Source of the DNA: Acidobacteriota bacterium
GTDB lineage: Bacteria; Acidobacteriota; Terriglobia; Bryobacterales; Bryobacteraceae
Length of the DNA: 64,000 bases
Assembly (NCBI GenBank): GCA_017307505.1
Contig: JAFKEE010000057.1
Location: 20,003-84,002, forward strand
Direction: 5' to 3'
The position numbers were made by a program, and so were the translations under genes. Shown here piece after piece: positions 24,058 to 33,093 of the stretch (position 1 is its first letter; each line of letters begins with the position of its first letter). The notes below the pieces were generated by a model. That model was not told the origin of the DNA. It did no database searches and was given only the letters and a program-made list of their open reading frames with translations.

Positions 24058-25354
24058 GGACAGTCTCCGCGGGGCTTGAGGAATTTTCCGGTTCGACGAT
24101 CAGCCGCGAGCCGCGCTGCTCTGTGAAGTAGGACCAGACCCACTGGAGGAAGACACTCACCCGCAGGTTGGGCAGAGCCAGGAAGAGGATGTGGATCGTC
24201 GACCAGGCCAGCCAGGCGAGATAGCCGGACAGCTTGATGTTGCCGCGCTCGAGGATCGCGTAATTCCGGCCCACCACGGCCATGTTGCCTTTGTTCACAT
24301 AGTGGAACGGCGGAGGCGGGGCATCGTTCATCAACCTGGCCTCCATCACGCGCGCCACGTGCGCGCCCATCTGCATGGCCACCTGCGCCACTCCGGGCAG
24401 CGGCTTGCCGTCCTGCTCGTAGTAGGCGACATCTCCGATGACGAAGATCTCGGGGGCGCCCGGGACACTGAGGTCGAAGCGGACCCTCACCCGGCCTGCC
24501 CGGTCGGAGGGGCAGCCCAGCCAGCGCGCGACTGGAGACGGCGTGACGCCGGCGGTCCAGATGACGGTTCTGCTGGCGATGTGCTCGTTGCCGACCGTAA
24601 CGCCGGTATCATCGATCTGTTCCACCGGATGCCCGGTGATCACCTGCACGCCCATGTGCGTAAGCCGCTGCGTCACTTTCGCGGACAGCTCCGGAGCGAA
24701 GCCGCCCAGGACGCGCGGTGACGCCTCCACCAGCAGGATCTTCGTGTCCTGAGGATTGATGCGCCGGAAGTCGGACTTCATGCTCATGCGCGCCAGTTCG
24801 GCGATGGCGCCCGCCATCTCGACGCCGGTGGGGCCGCCGCCCACCAGGACGAAGGTGAGCAGGGCGGAGCGCGCGGCCGGGTCGGTTTCATGTTCCGCCG
24901 CCTCGAAGGCGGAAAGGACCTTGTTCCTCACCTTCGTGGCGTCGGCCATGGTTTTCATGCCAGGCGCGTACTGTTCAAATTCGTCGTGACCGAAGTAGCT
25001 GTGCTGGACCCCGGTGGCCAGGACGAGGAAGTCGTAGTGAAGCTGGACCGGTTCGCGCTCCGGCGTCTCCACGGTCAGAGTGCGCGTTCCGGCATCGACG
25101 CCGGTTACATCCCCCAGGAGCACGGTGGTGTGCCGGTCGTTCTTGAGCACCTGACGGATCGGAGCGGCGATCTGGCCCGGCATAAGCATGGCCGTTGCCA
25201 CCTGATAGAGCAGGGGCTGGAATAAATGGTGATTCTTTCTGTCGACGAGCGTGATGCGGACGTTTAGATGACGCAAGGCGCGGGCTGCGGCCAGGCCGCC
25301 GAAACCGCCGCCAACAATCACGATGTGAGGTAAACTGCCATCCCCGGTACCCAT
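24044..25354 (-). CDS. ndh: Type II NADH dehydrogenase (NDH-2)
   Basis: 436 residues, normal length. HIVIVGGGFGGLAAARAL at the N-terminus binds FAD; FVLVGGGPTGVEMAGAIAE in mid-chain is the NAD(H) site; FVIGDVAYYEQDGKPLPGVAQVAMQMG is the second FAD motif containing the quinone-site glutamines (AQVAMQ). A hydrophobic amphipathic C-terminus (LAWLAWSTIHILFLALP) is the usual membrane attachment. It transfers electrons from NADH to quinone without proton pumping. The downstream Ig-domain gene is probably translationally coupled. Confidence 0.92.
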   Translation of the reverse strand: MGTGDGSLPHIVIVGGGFGGLAAARALRHLNVRITLVDRKNHHLFQPLLYQVATAMLMPGQIAAPIRQVLKNDRHTTVLLGDVTGVDAGTRTLTVETPEREPVQLHYDFLVLATGVQHSYFGHDEFEQYAPGMKTMADATKVRNKVLSAFEAAEHETDPAARSALLTFVLVGGGPTGVEMAGAIAELARMSMKSDFRRINPQDTKILLVEASPRVLGGFAPELSAKVTQRLTHMGVQVITGHPVEQIDDTGVTVGNEHIASRTVIWTAGVTPSPVARWLGCPSDRAGRVRVRFDLSVPGAPEIFVIGDVAYYEQDGKPLPGVAQVAMQMGAHVARVMEARLMNDAPPPPFHYVNKGNMAVVGRNYAILERGNIKLSGYLAWLAWSTIHILFLALPNLRVSVFLQWVWSYFTEQRGSRLIVEPENSSSPAETVRSAS

Positions 25355-25432
25355 ATACTACTATTGATGCGCGAAACGGCCCCCGCGCGCCATTCGGGTT
25401 TGTCTATCTCAAACTGGGGATGAAGGCCGGCC

Positions 25433-25470
25433 CAAATGAAAAAACGCCACACCCGGGTGGGCATGGCGTT
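25433..25470 (-). terminator. Rho-independent terminator of the M48 protease gene
   Basis: AACGCCA and TGGCGTT at 25443-25470 enclose a smaller CACCCGGGTG palindrome. On the minus strand TTTTTTCATTT follows. It lies 29 bp past the M48 stop. The rest of 25355-25498 shows nothing else. Confidence 0.8.
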
Positions 25471-25498
25471 CTTCGCGGGAGCTGGCAGATGGCGTGGT

Positions 25499-26566
25499 TT
25501 AGTTGCGGCGCTTGAGGGTCGGCCGCTCGTCGGACTCTTCCTTGGTCGGTTTCTTGTCGCTGCCGTCGCCGTCGATCGGGTCGGTGCCGCTGCCGGGCGC
25601 CTTGCGGAGAGTCGGCCGGTTGGCGTCCTCAGGAGTGGAGCCAACCCGGCGCCGGTTGTTCATGGACAGCAGGCGGGTTTTCACGTCCTCAAACTCGGAA
25701 GTGGTGACGACGTATTCCGGCTTCTCCTTCAGCAGGTCGGAGATGTTCTTCTGGGCAGTGGTGATGCGATCGCCCGTCGGCGGGTGGGAGCTGAAGATCT
25801 TGGAAACCGCTCCGGGTTTGCGCTTGTTCAGCGACTCCAGCCGTTCGAAGAAGTCCACAAAGCCGTTGGGATCGTAGCCGGCCTTGTACATGTACTGCAG
25901 GCCCAGCAGGTCGGCTTCGGATTCGAAGGCGCGGGAGAACTGAAGAAAGCCCAGGGGGATGGCCAGCGAAACGGCCTGGCGGATGCCGTAACCGGTCCAG
26001 CCGCCCATGAAGATGAGCGGGATGGTGGCCAGGTTCACCAGGTTGCCGCGGGTGGCCTGTTTCGTGCCGTGGCGGGCAGCGATGTGCGCGATTTCGTGGC
26101 CCATGACGCCGGCGATCTCGCTCTCATTCTCCGCCAGCGTGATCAGGCCGGTGTTGACGAAGAAGAAGCCGCCGGGCAGCGCCATGGCATTGGGTTCGTC
26201 CGTATCGATCACCTTGATGGTGACCGGCACCTTGCAGTCGGAGTTGCGGACGAGGTTCTGACCGACGCGGTTCACATACTCGGCGATCACGGGGTCGTCG
26301 ACGATCTTGGCCTGGCGCTCGATTTCCATGGCGTACTGCTTGCCCATGGCGATCTCTTTTTCGATGGAGTACCAGTTCATGCCCTTGCCGACATCACGGT
26401 CACCAATGGCGTCAGGGTCCTTCTTTTTGTTCTTGTTACTGGTTTTCTTGGTATCGGACTGGGTGCTGTCCGTCTTGGTGTCGTCGGTCTTGGGCGGGCC
26501 AGCCCAGACCGTGGGCACGAGGAGGCCCAACAGTACGGGCAAAGTGAACGGAAGGCGCCTGATCAT
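25499..26566 (-). CDS. M48-family metalloprotease (BepA/LoiP-like), exported
   Basis: 355 residues with a Sec signal (RRLPFTLPVLLGLLVPTVWA). A charged Lys/Asp-rich linker (TKTDSTQSDTKKTSNKNKKK) precedes the peptidase domain, whose zinc site is HEIAH in VMGHEIAHIAARHG with the third ligand Glu in FSRAFESEADLLGLQYM. The C-terminal tail is low complexity and charged. Such proteins assist outer-membrane protein quality control in other bacteria; that role is inferred. GAGGGGAT upstream supports ATG 26566. Confidence 0.9.
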   Translation of the reverse strand: MIRRLPFTLPVLLGLLVPTVWAGPPKTDDTKTDSTQSDTKKTSNKNKKKDPDAIGDRDVGKGMNWYSIEKEIAMGKQYAMEIERQAKIVDDPVIAEYVNRVGQNLVRNSDCKVPVTIKVIDTDEPNAMALPGGFFFVNTGLITLAENESEIAGVMGHEIAHIAARHGTKQATRGNLVNLATIPLIFMGGWTGYGIRQAVSLAIPLGFLQFSRAFESEADLLGLQYMYKAGYDPNGFVDFFERLESLNKRKPGAVSKIFSSHPPTGDRITTAQKNISDLLKEKPEYVVTTSEFEDVKTRLLSMNNRRRVGSTPEDANRPTLRKAPGSGTDPIDGDGSDKKPTKEESDERPTLKRRN

Positions 26567-26592
26567 AGTCGATCCCCTCATCCAGACTAACG

Positions 26593-26598
26593 TACAGT
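26593..26598 (+). promoter_or_regulatory. Candidate -10 box for the aminotransferase gene
   Basis: TACAGT ends 7 nt before ATG 26606 and there is no Shine-Dalgarno, so the transcript may be leaderless. No -35 is obvious. Confidence 0.3.
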
Positions 26599-26605
26599 AG
26601 AGTTG

Positions 26606-27748
26606 ATGGGTTACATAGATTTAGGGTCGCAGGAAATCTGGGCCCAATACCGGTCGGAATTCCCGGTTACGGACAACTTAGTGTACCTGAACCACGCCGC
26701 GGTGGCGCCCCTGGCCCGCCGGGCTTCGGAGGCCATGAAGTGGCTGGCCGACGACGGATTGAACTACGGTTCGTTGCACTACGATAAGTGGCTGGCCTCC
26801 TATGACGGGTTGCGGGCCGTCACGGCGCAGCTGATCAACGCCGAACCGGGCGAGATTGCGATCGTCAAGAACACCAGCGAAGGGATTGCGACCGTCGCCC
26901 TGGGACTGGACTGGAAACCCGGCGACAAGATTGTCGCCTTTCAGGAAGAGTTCCCGGCCAACCTATACATCTGGAAGAAGTTGGAGCAATGGCGCGGCGT
27001 TCACGTGCAGTGGCTCTCCTACCTCGATCCGCTGGAGAAGATCGAGGCGGCCGCGCGCGGCGCGAAGCTGCTGGCCATCAGCTTCGTGCAGTATCTGAGC
27101 GGCTACCGGGCCGACCTGGAAGCCATCGGGCAGATCTGCCGCCGCCACGGGGTGTTTTTCTTTGTCGACGCTATCCAGGGATTGGGTGCCTTTCCGCTGG
27201 ACGTCCGGAAGATGAACATCCAGGCACTGGCGGCCGATGGGCACAAGTGGCTGCTGGGCCCGGAAGGCAACGGCGTTCTCTATGTGCAGCAGGACTGGCA
27301 GGACCGGATCGAGCCGGTGGAGTTCGGCTGGACCACGGTGGCGGGCTTCGCCGACTACTCTTCGCGCGATATGACGGTCCGGAAGGATGCCGGCCGCTAT
27401 GAGTGCGGGACGCTGAACACGGTCGGCTGTTTCGGACTGTGGAAGTCCACGGAACTCATCCTGGAGGTTGGCGTTGAGCGCATCGCTCCGCACGTCCAGG
27501 CGTTGGGCGACCAGCTGGCCGAAGGAGCACGCCAACGGGGGTACGAGGTTCTGGGCGACCGGACCCCGCAGACCGGCGCCGGGATCGTCTGCATCCGGAA
27601 GCCGGGCGTCGACGCCCGGACGACGCACGCCCACCTGAAGGCCAACGGGGTGATCACGGCTCCGCGGCAGGGTTGGGTTCGAATGTCTCCGCACTTCTAC
27701 ATCTCGCCGGCCGACATTGACCGAGTTTTGGGCCTGCTGCCTGCCTAG
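26606..27748 (+). CDS. Class V aminotransferase-fold PLP enzyme
   Basis: 380 residues. The fold-type I PLP pattern is clear: YLNHAAVAPLARRASEAM near the N-terminus, VKNTSEGIATVALGLDW, FFVDAIQGLGAFPLDV (Asp and Gln contacts to PLP), and the Schiff-base lysine in ALAADGHKWLLGPEGNGVLY. This branch includes cysteine desulfurases, selenocysteine lyases and isopenicillin-N epimerase-like enzymes. There is no evident cysteine-desulfurase active-site loop, so the exact reaction is open. It diverges from the M48 gene across 39 bp. Confidence 0.85.
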   Translation: MGYIDLGSQEIWAQYRSEFPVTDNLVYLNHAAVAPLARRASEAMKWLADDGLNYGSLHYDKWLASYDGLRAVTAQLINAEPGEIAIVKNTSEGIATVALGLDWKPGDKIVAFQEEFPANLYIWKKLEQWRGVHVQWLSYLDPLEKIEAAARGAKLLAISFVQYLSGYRADLEAIGQICRRHGVFFFVDAIQGLGAFPLDVRKMNIQALAADGHKWLLGPEGNGVLYVQQDWQDRIEPVEFGWTTVAGFADYSSRDMTVRKDAGRYECGTLNTVGCFGLWKSTELILEVGVERIAPHVQALGDQLAEGARQRGYEVLGDRTPQTGAGIVCIRKPGVDARTTHAHLKANGVITAPRQGWVRMSPHFYISPADIDRVLGLLPA

Positions 27749-27792
27749 CACAACCAAACGAACCCACGCCCGGGCCGTCCAACCGGGGCAGT

Positions 27793-28410
27793 ATGCCTGA
27801 ATGCTTCCTGCTTGCCCGCCGCCGGGCTGCGCTCACCGCGCTTGCCCTGGCCGTAACCTTTCCAACAGTTTCCGCGGCGGGGCCGATGGCTCCGCTGGAC
27901 CGGGAGCGGCTGACCGCCCACTTCGAGATGACCAATCGCTGGCTGGCCCAGGAGGTGAACGGGCTCACGGCCGCGCAGCTGGCGTTCAAGCCCACTCCGG
28001 ACAAGTGGAGCATCCTGGACGTGGTGGAACACCTGACCATTGCGGAACCGCAGTACTGGCAGTGGGTCCAGGATTGTCTCAAGCAGCCCGCCGGCCCGTT
28101 CGCCCGCCCGAAGCATCCGGATGAGGAGACGCTTTGGTACGGAATTGACCGCACGGAGCGCAACAAGACCGCCGCGGCGCGGGAATCCAAGGGCGAACTG
28201 AAAGACGCGCGGAAGGGGCTGGACCAGTTCCTCAAATTGCGTGCGGAGATGCTGGCGTTGGTGAAGTCGACCCAGGAGGACCTGCGCGGGCGGGAGATCC
28301 AGAAGAGCGGCACCGACCTCTACCAGTGGATCCTCATGATCTCGGTGCATTCGCAGCGGCACCTTCTGCAAATCCAGGAGATCAAGGCAAGTCCGGGATA
28401 CCCGCGCTAA
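27793..28410 (+). CDS. Exported DinB-superfamily protein
   Basis: 205 residues. A signal-like N-terminus (RRRAALTALALAVTFPTVSAA) is followed by a DinB-type four-helix bundle: HFEMTNRWLAQEVNGLTAAQLAFKP then WSILDVVEHLTIAEP and HSQRHLLQIQEIK, giving the three-histidine metal-site pattern. DinB proteins include metal-dependent thiol transferases, but the function here is unknown. It ends with a 4-bp overlap with the convergent glycosyltransferase gene. A second DinB-like gene lies at 32344-32862. Confidence 0.78.
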   Translation: MPECFLLARRRAALTALALAVTFPTVSAAGPMAPLDRERLTAHFEMTNRWLAQEVNGLTAAQLAFKPTPDKWSILDVVEHLTIAEPQYWQWVQDCLKQPAGPFARPKHPDEETLWYGIDRTERNKTAAARESKGELKDARKGLDQFLKLRAEMLALVKSTQEDLRGREIQKSGTDLYQWILMISVHSQRHLLQIQEIKASPGYPR

Positions 28411-31112
28411 GCGGGACCGATGAGTGACCGGTAGAGCGAGGCTTGGGCGGCCGAGACGACATCCCAGCCATAGTGCGCCTCGACGGTGCGCCGGGCGGCG
28501 GCCTCAATCTCGCGGCGGCGGGCCGGGTCGAGCAGCAGCATCCTGACGGCTTCGGCCATCGCGGCGCCGTTCTCGACGACCAGGACGTCCTCGCCCGGAT
28601 GCAGGTCGAGACCGTTGATGCCGGATGGGGTGGAGACCACCGCCTTGCCCATCGCCATGGCCTCCATGATCTTGATATTCGTCCCGGCGCTGGCCAGCAG
28701 GGGTGCGATGACGACGGAGGCCCGGTTGTAGGCATCCCGCACGTCGCTGACGAAGCCTTCCACCTCGATGCCCGGCCGGTTCAGTTCGAGTTTGACGCGG
28801 TCCTGGTGCAGCTCGCGATAGTGCTCGGCGCGGGCTCCGCTGATCACGTGAAGCGTCGCTCCGAGGGCTTCCAGGGCCGGCCAGGATTCCCGCAGGAAGA
28901 ACTCCAGCGCCATCAGGTTGGGCAGATGGGCAAAGGAGCCGATGAACAGAATCCGGCCCGGCTCCGGTTCCTTGCCCGAAGGCTGGAACCGCTCGAGATC
29001 GACGCCGTTGGGGAGCACCAGCACCTGGCGGGCGCCTTCCACGACCGAACGGTCCTTTTCCGACATGGTGACCACGCAGGATACGTCGCGCCAGGCCTGC
29101 CGCTCAAACCGATGCCAGCGCTCCAGTTGCTGGGCCATCTCCCAATCGGCATGTTCGCGCAGCAACTGCGCGTAGAGGTCGACGGTCACGTCGTGCTCCA
29201 CCAGGATGGTCGGCACAGCGCCGCACTCGCGTGCGTAGAGCCCCATCTGCGTGAACTCCAACTGGACCACGGCCGGCCGGTGTTTGCGGATCATTTCGCG
29301 CAAGGCAGCCCGGAACGCCGGGGTGTCGTGCTCCTCCACCACGTCCGGCCGCTCCGTCATGGGCTTCAGGTGCGAGCCTTCCCGGCGGACCAGGATGACT
29401 TCATGGCACAGGGCCAGGATCTCCGGCGCCGGAGACTCATGCTTGTCGCAGAAGGCAATCAGCACATGGTCGAACTCTGGGGCGACGCCTTTCATCAGGT
29501 TGTAGATGCGCACCGCGCCGCCGTGCGAAAGCGGGAAGGGGATGTAGGAACTGGCCACGATCACCAGCGGTTTGCGCGGGTCGCGCACCTTGCCGGGAAA
29601 ACTCACGGCATCGCCGGTGCCTAAGGCCTGGGCCAGCCGTTCGTCGGCGGGCTGTGGCGGAGCCGGCTCCACCCAATCGCAGACCGACCGGGCGGCTTTC
29701 AGGGTAGGGAAGACCCAGGGCTGCCTGGGCTCCTGCGCGGCGTAAATGTTCAGGCGCTCGATCGCCTTCCGCCACATGGTGCGGAAGAGCTCCACGTCGG
29801 CGACGCTGCGCGCCAGAAATCGCAGGTAGTTTACTTCCACCACGGCCTGGATCTGATCCTGGGTGAAATAGCGTTTGGTGGTGCTGCGATGGTGGTGCAC
29901 CAGTCGGGCGCCGGCCACGAAGACCGTGGGCCAGCCGCGCACCCAGCCGCGGTAGCCGAGGTCGAGGTCCTCGACATAAGCCGGCTGGAAGACTTCGCCC
30001 ATGCAGCCGGCCTGCAGCAGTTTGGCGGTGTCGTAGAGGGAACAGCCGCCGCTACCATAGAGCACGTAGCTCAGATTCTCGCCGGGCAGCGGCTCGTCGC
30101 ACCAGATGGGAAAGTCCACCGCGCTGCCGCGATTCCAGAGCAGCGCCTTGCCGGTTTCCTCGCGGCGTACACCTTCCGGGAAGAAGATCTGCGCGGTGGC
30201 GCAGAACAGGTCCGGTACCTGCTGGAAGGCCTCGCGGAGAGGGGCGAAGAAGCCTGGCTCCAGCACCATGTCGTTGTTCAGCAGGCAGGTGTGTGAGTAG
30301 CGGGCACGGCGGATGCCGCGGTTGACTGCCGCGGCAAAGCTGAGCGGTGTCGCGCTGATTTCCACCGCGACGGAGGGATGGGTGGAGGCGAGCCACCGCG
30401 CGGTGCCATCGTCGCTCCCGTTATCGGAGACGATCACCTCGTGCGGGAAAGCCTGCAATTCGTGCAGCAGGCCCGGCAGCAGCCGTTCCAGCAGTTCGCG
30501 CCCGTTGCGGGACGGGACGACGACGGTGATTCCTTCCGGCCTGGCGGGTCCCGGTTGCGGATCCGGCTTCGGCGCCAGGGTGCGTTTCTTCCAGGCCGCC
30601 CTCGCGCCGGCGGCCAGAGCCAGTTTGCAGAGGATTTGCCGCTGGTAGGCCCAGGGATGGAAGATCCTCCAGACCTGCGTGTAGAGCCAGCCTCCGGGCC
30701 GCGTCTCCCAGCGCACGTAGTTTTTCGTGCGCCACAGCATGTGCCGCAGGATCGCCATGGCGGCCCGGGGATGGACCGCGAAGTGATCGAGATTCTCGTT
30801 AAAGCACAGCAGGCGCGTGGGCGACAGCAGGGTGGCCGCGACGCGCATGGGCCAGTAGGGCATGCGGGGCTGCAGGATCATCGCCGTGTAGGCGATCTGC
30901 CTGCCGCCGACCGCGTCGCGCACGCGGGCCAGATTCTGCTGGAAGGTACGGCCGATGAACCAGGGGATCCACTTTCCCCGGGGGGGCGGGAATTCCGCCA
31001 CCACATAGAGTGGGAGTTCGGGCTCGATGCATTCGAACTGGTCGATCAGGGTCGGGATCAGGTCTTCCGATCCGGACGCGAATGCCACGAGGATGCGTTC
31101 GGGCTGGGTCAC
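28407..31112 (-). CDS. Bifunctional glycosyltransferase: GT2 module fused to GT4 module
   Basis: 901 residues from GTG. Residues 1-190 form an N-terminal region of unknown fold. Residues about 197-450 are a GT-A/GT2 module: GITVVVPSRNGRELLERLL, DNGSDDGTARWL and NNDMV as the DxD-equivalent. After a helical linker, residues about 515-901 form a GT-B/GT4 module: FPLSHGGAVRIYNLMKG, ILFIGSFAHLPNLMALE, and the C-terminal nucleotide-sugar site PLLASAGTNIKIMEAMAMGK. Such fusions usually add two successive sugars to a surface glycan. It starts 19 bp after the alpha/alpha-barrel gene, so the two form an operon. Confidence 0.86.
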   Translation of the reverse strand: MTQPERILVAFASGSEDLIPTLIDQFECIEPELPLYVVAEFPPPRGKWIPWFIGRTFQQNLARVRDAVGGRQIAYTAMILQPRMPYWPMRVAATLLSPTRLLCFNENLDHFAVHPRAAMAILRHMLWRTKNYVRWETRPGGWLYTQVWRIFHPWAYQRQILCKLALAAGARAAWKKRTLAPKPDPQPGPARPEGITVVVPSRNGRELLERLLPGLLHELQAFPHEVIVSDNGSDDGTARWLASTHPSVAVEISATPLSFAAAVNRGIRRARYSHTCLLNNDMVLEPGFFAPLREAFQQVPDLFCATAQIFFPEGVRREETGKALLWNRGSAVDFPIWCDEPLPGENLSYVLYGSGGCSLYDTAKLLQAGCMGEVFQPAYVEDLDLGYRGWVRGWPTVFVAGARLVHHHRSTTKRYFTQDQIQAVVEVNYLRFLARSVADVELFRTMWRKAIERLNIYAAQEPRQPWVFPTLKAARSVCDWVEPAPPQPADERLAQALGTGDAVSFPGKVRDPRKPLVIVASSYIPFPLSHGGAVRIYNLMKGVAPEFDHVLIAFCDKHESPAPEILALCHEVILVRREGSHLKPMTERPDVVEEHDTPAFRAALREMIRKHRPAVVQLEFTQMGLYARECGAVPTILVEHDVTVDLYAQLLREHADWEMAQQLERWHRFERQAWRDVSCVVTMSEKDRSVVEGARQVLVLPNGVDLERFQPSGKEPEPGRILFIGSFAHLPNLMALEFFLRESWPALEALGATLHVISGARAEHYRELHQDRVKLELNRPGIEVEGFVSDVRDAYNRASVVIAPLLASAGTNIKIMEAMAMGKAVVSTPSGINGLDLHPGEDVLVVENGAAMAEAVRMLLLDPARRREIEAAARRTVEAHYGWDVVSAAQASLYRSLIGPA

Positions 31113-31131
31113 AACACGCGCAATTCGTGGC

Positions 31132-32241
31132 CTAGATCAGTGTGCGCCGGTCCGCCAGAGTTATCCCGTTTTTGTAGTCGTGCCAAAGTGCCAGGGCCTG
31201 TAAGCAAAATGCAGCCGAAACCGGGTTCGAGTAATTAGAGAGTACTCCTTCCCGCCGGCCGAAGTTGAACCCGCCGTCGAGCCGTGGGTCGTCGCTTTCC
31301 ATCTGGTAGGCGGCGGCCCAGCGTGCTTCCTGGGCAGCGGCTTTTTCGTCCAACGGCACGGCACCCTGGGCATTGGCCCACAGGCGGACCCGCAGCAGTT
31401 GGGCGTTCACGTCGGAGCGTTCGAACTCGTCCCGCACGGCGCGCAGATGGCGCGCCTCGCGCTCGATGCCTTCCGCCAGCGCCTGCCGGACTTCCGGCCG
31501 TTCCGCCACCGCAAGGATGGCTTCCAGGAAGTAGCCGTAGGCGTGCAGACGGTCCATGATGCGCTGGTTCTGGGGCTCATGGTCGAAGAATCCGGCGTGG
31601 CTCTGCAGGGCGCGCTCCAGCGTCCATTCGAACTCCGCCCGGAATGATTCGTTGCCGGTTACTTCGTACAGATCGAGCCAGGCCAGGGCCGATTTCAGCT
31701 GGTAGCAGTCCGAAGACCGGGACCAGCGCGAGTCCCGGGCGACGGGCACCTTGCCCGGCAGCGCCAGAATGGGATGGATGTCGTGGCGGTTTACGAAGTC
31801 GCGGCTCATCGATTCGCCGCAGCAGACGGCCACATCCAGGTAGCGCTGATCGCCTGTGGTCCGCCAAAGGCGCAACAGAGCGCGGGTGATGATGCCGTTG
31901 TCGAAGAAATAACTGTGATGCTCCGGCAACACCCCGCTGTCCGACCACTCGAAGGGCATGGCGGAGCAGTTGCTATCCCAGGCACGCACCAGCAGGTCGC
32001 CGCCGCGCGCAGCGGCTTCCAGGTAGCTCTCTTCACCGGAGCGGTCGAAGAGTTCCAACAGTGCCGAAACCGTATACCCCGTGATTTCGGTGGAGACCCG
32101 CGCATTGCGGTTCTCTGCGATGAAATGATAGCGGGCGACGCCCCCGTTCGGTTCCTGGATCCCCGATAGGAGATGCCATTGACCGGAACGAGACAGGAAC
32201 GCTGGCAAAGATCGAACAGTGACCGGAGTAGACAAGCTCAA
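31132..32241 (-). CDS. Alpha/alpha-toroid protein, possibly glycan-related
   Basis: 369 residues from TTG 32241, preceded by GGGGGAG. Repeated helical hairpins with aromatic and glycine turns (ARYHFIAENRNARVSTEITGY; LPEHHSYFFDNGIITRALLR; SDCYQLKSALAWLDLYEVTG; HAYGYFLEAILAVAERPE; SNYSNPVSAAFCLQALALW) suggest a six-hairpin barrel, as in N-acylglucosamine 2-epimerases and related glycosidases. No catalytic residues can be named. Position immediately upstream of the GT2-GT4 gene suggests a job on the same glycan. Confidence 0.65.
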   Translation of the reverse strand: MSLSTPVTVRSLPAFLSRSGQWHLLSGIQEPNGGVARYHFIAENRNARVSTEITGYTVSALLELFDRSGEESYLEAAARGGDLLVRAWDSNCSAMPFEWSDSGVLPEHHSYFFDNGIITRALLRLWRTTGDQRYLDVAVCCGESMSRDFVNRHDIHPILALPGKVPVARDSRWSRSSDCYQLKSALAWLDLYEVTGNESFRAEFEWTLERALQSHAGFFDHEPQNQRIMDRLHAYGYFLEAILAVAERPEVRQALAEGIEREARHLRAVRDEFERSDVNAQLLRVRLWANAQGAVPLDEKAAAQEARWAAAYQMESDDPRLDGGFNFGRREGVLSNYSNPVSAAFCLQALALWHDYKNGITLADRRTLI

Positions 32242-32343
32242 GACGGAAACTCCCCCAAAACCCTACGCCAGCATACATTGTACCAGCAGATATCGCAAGG
32301 TAGGTTGTGTGGCGCTCTTGACACGGTAGATTAACAAAAGCAA

Positions 32344-32862
32344 CTACTTTCGTGGCTCGCTCGAGGGCGGCACAATGCCCTTCAGGCGCATATAAACGCT
32401 GAGGTAGCCGTACTCCTCGTTGGAATGTGAGACGAGGCCGGCCAGTGCACCCAGGCGCGACCGCTCCCCTCGGCCCAGTTTCACCATTTCCGCCGCCTTG
32501 GCATCGGTCATCCCGTCCACGACGGCGTCGCACATCGTGAAGGACTCCTGCAAAGCCGCCACCAGATCGGCCTTCGAGGTCTTCGAAGCGGCGCCCAGTT
32601 GCCGGGCCTCGCCCGCCAGGGCGGAGCATGTGCGGGCCTGCGAATCGGCGATATGCGCAATGAGCTGGCCGAACGAACGAATGTCGGGGGTGGCTTTGAA
32701 GTCGTAGTTCTCAGCGGGCATCTTTTCCGCCATCCGCGTGAGGTTGGTCTTCACACCGGTGTACATCTGCCTGAGTTCCGTGCTGAGCGGATTCGCGGTC
32801 TGGGCGGGCAAGGCCGAGGCGCCGAGCAGCACCGCGGACAGAGTGAGGGCCACACGATTCAT
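32344..32862 (-). CDS. Exported DinB-like protein
   Basis: 172 residues with a signal peptide (NRVALTLSAVLLGASALPAQ). The DinB-like bundle has FGQLIAHIADSQARTCSAL and LVSHSNEEYGYLSVYMRLKG, retaining two of the usual histidines. Closely similar exported DinB proteins are common in Acidobacteriota; none has a known role. ATG 32862 has AGGAGT 7 nt upstream; longer in-frame starts lack a signal peptide. The 102-bp gap to the next gene and the 231-bp gap upstream show no other gene. Confidence 0.78.
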   Translation of the reverse strand: MNRVALTLSAVLLGASALPAQTANPLSTELRQMYTGVKTNLTRMAEKMPAENYDFKATPDIRSFGQLIAHIADSQARTCSALAGEARQLGAASKTSKADLVAALQESFTMCDAVVDGMTDAKAAEMVKLGRGERSRLGALAGLVSHSNEEYGYLSVYMRLKGIVPPSSEPRK

Positions 32863-33093
32863 GGAAGACTCCTGGTGTCCAGACTTCAGAATCCGGCCGG
32901 TGTTGCCGCCGGACTTCGGCAGGTTAGCACACGTCCCGCTACAGGGAAAGAGAAACATGTACCTGGCTCCTACTTGCCGGGTACCAGTTGCTTAGAGAGG
33001 GCCGCACAGCCCTGCGGATCAATTAATTATTCGACATCTTCGCGCCGAAGCCAGGCGGACGCGTGCCCTTGACTCCCCCTGCCTCGCTGCCGT

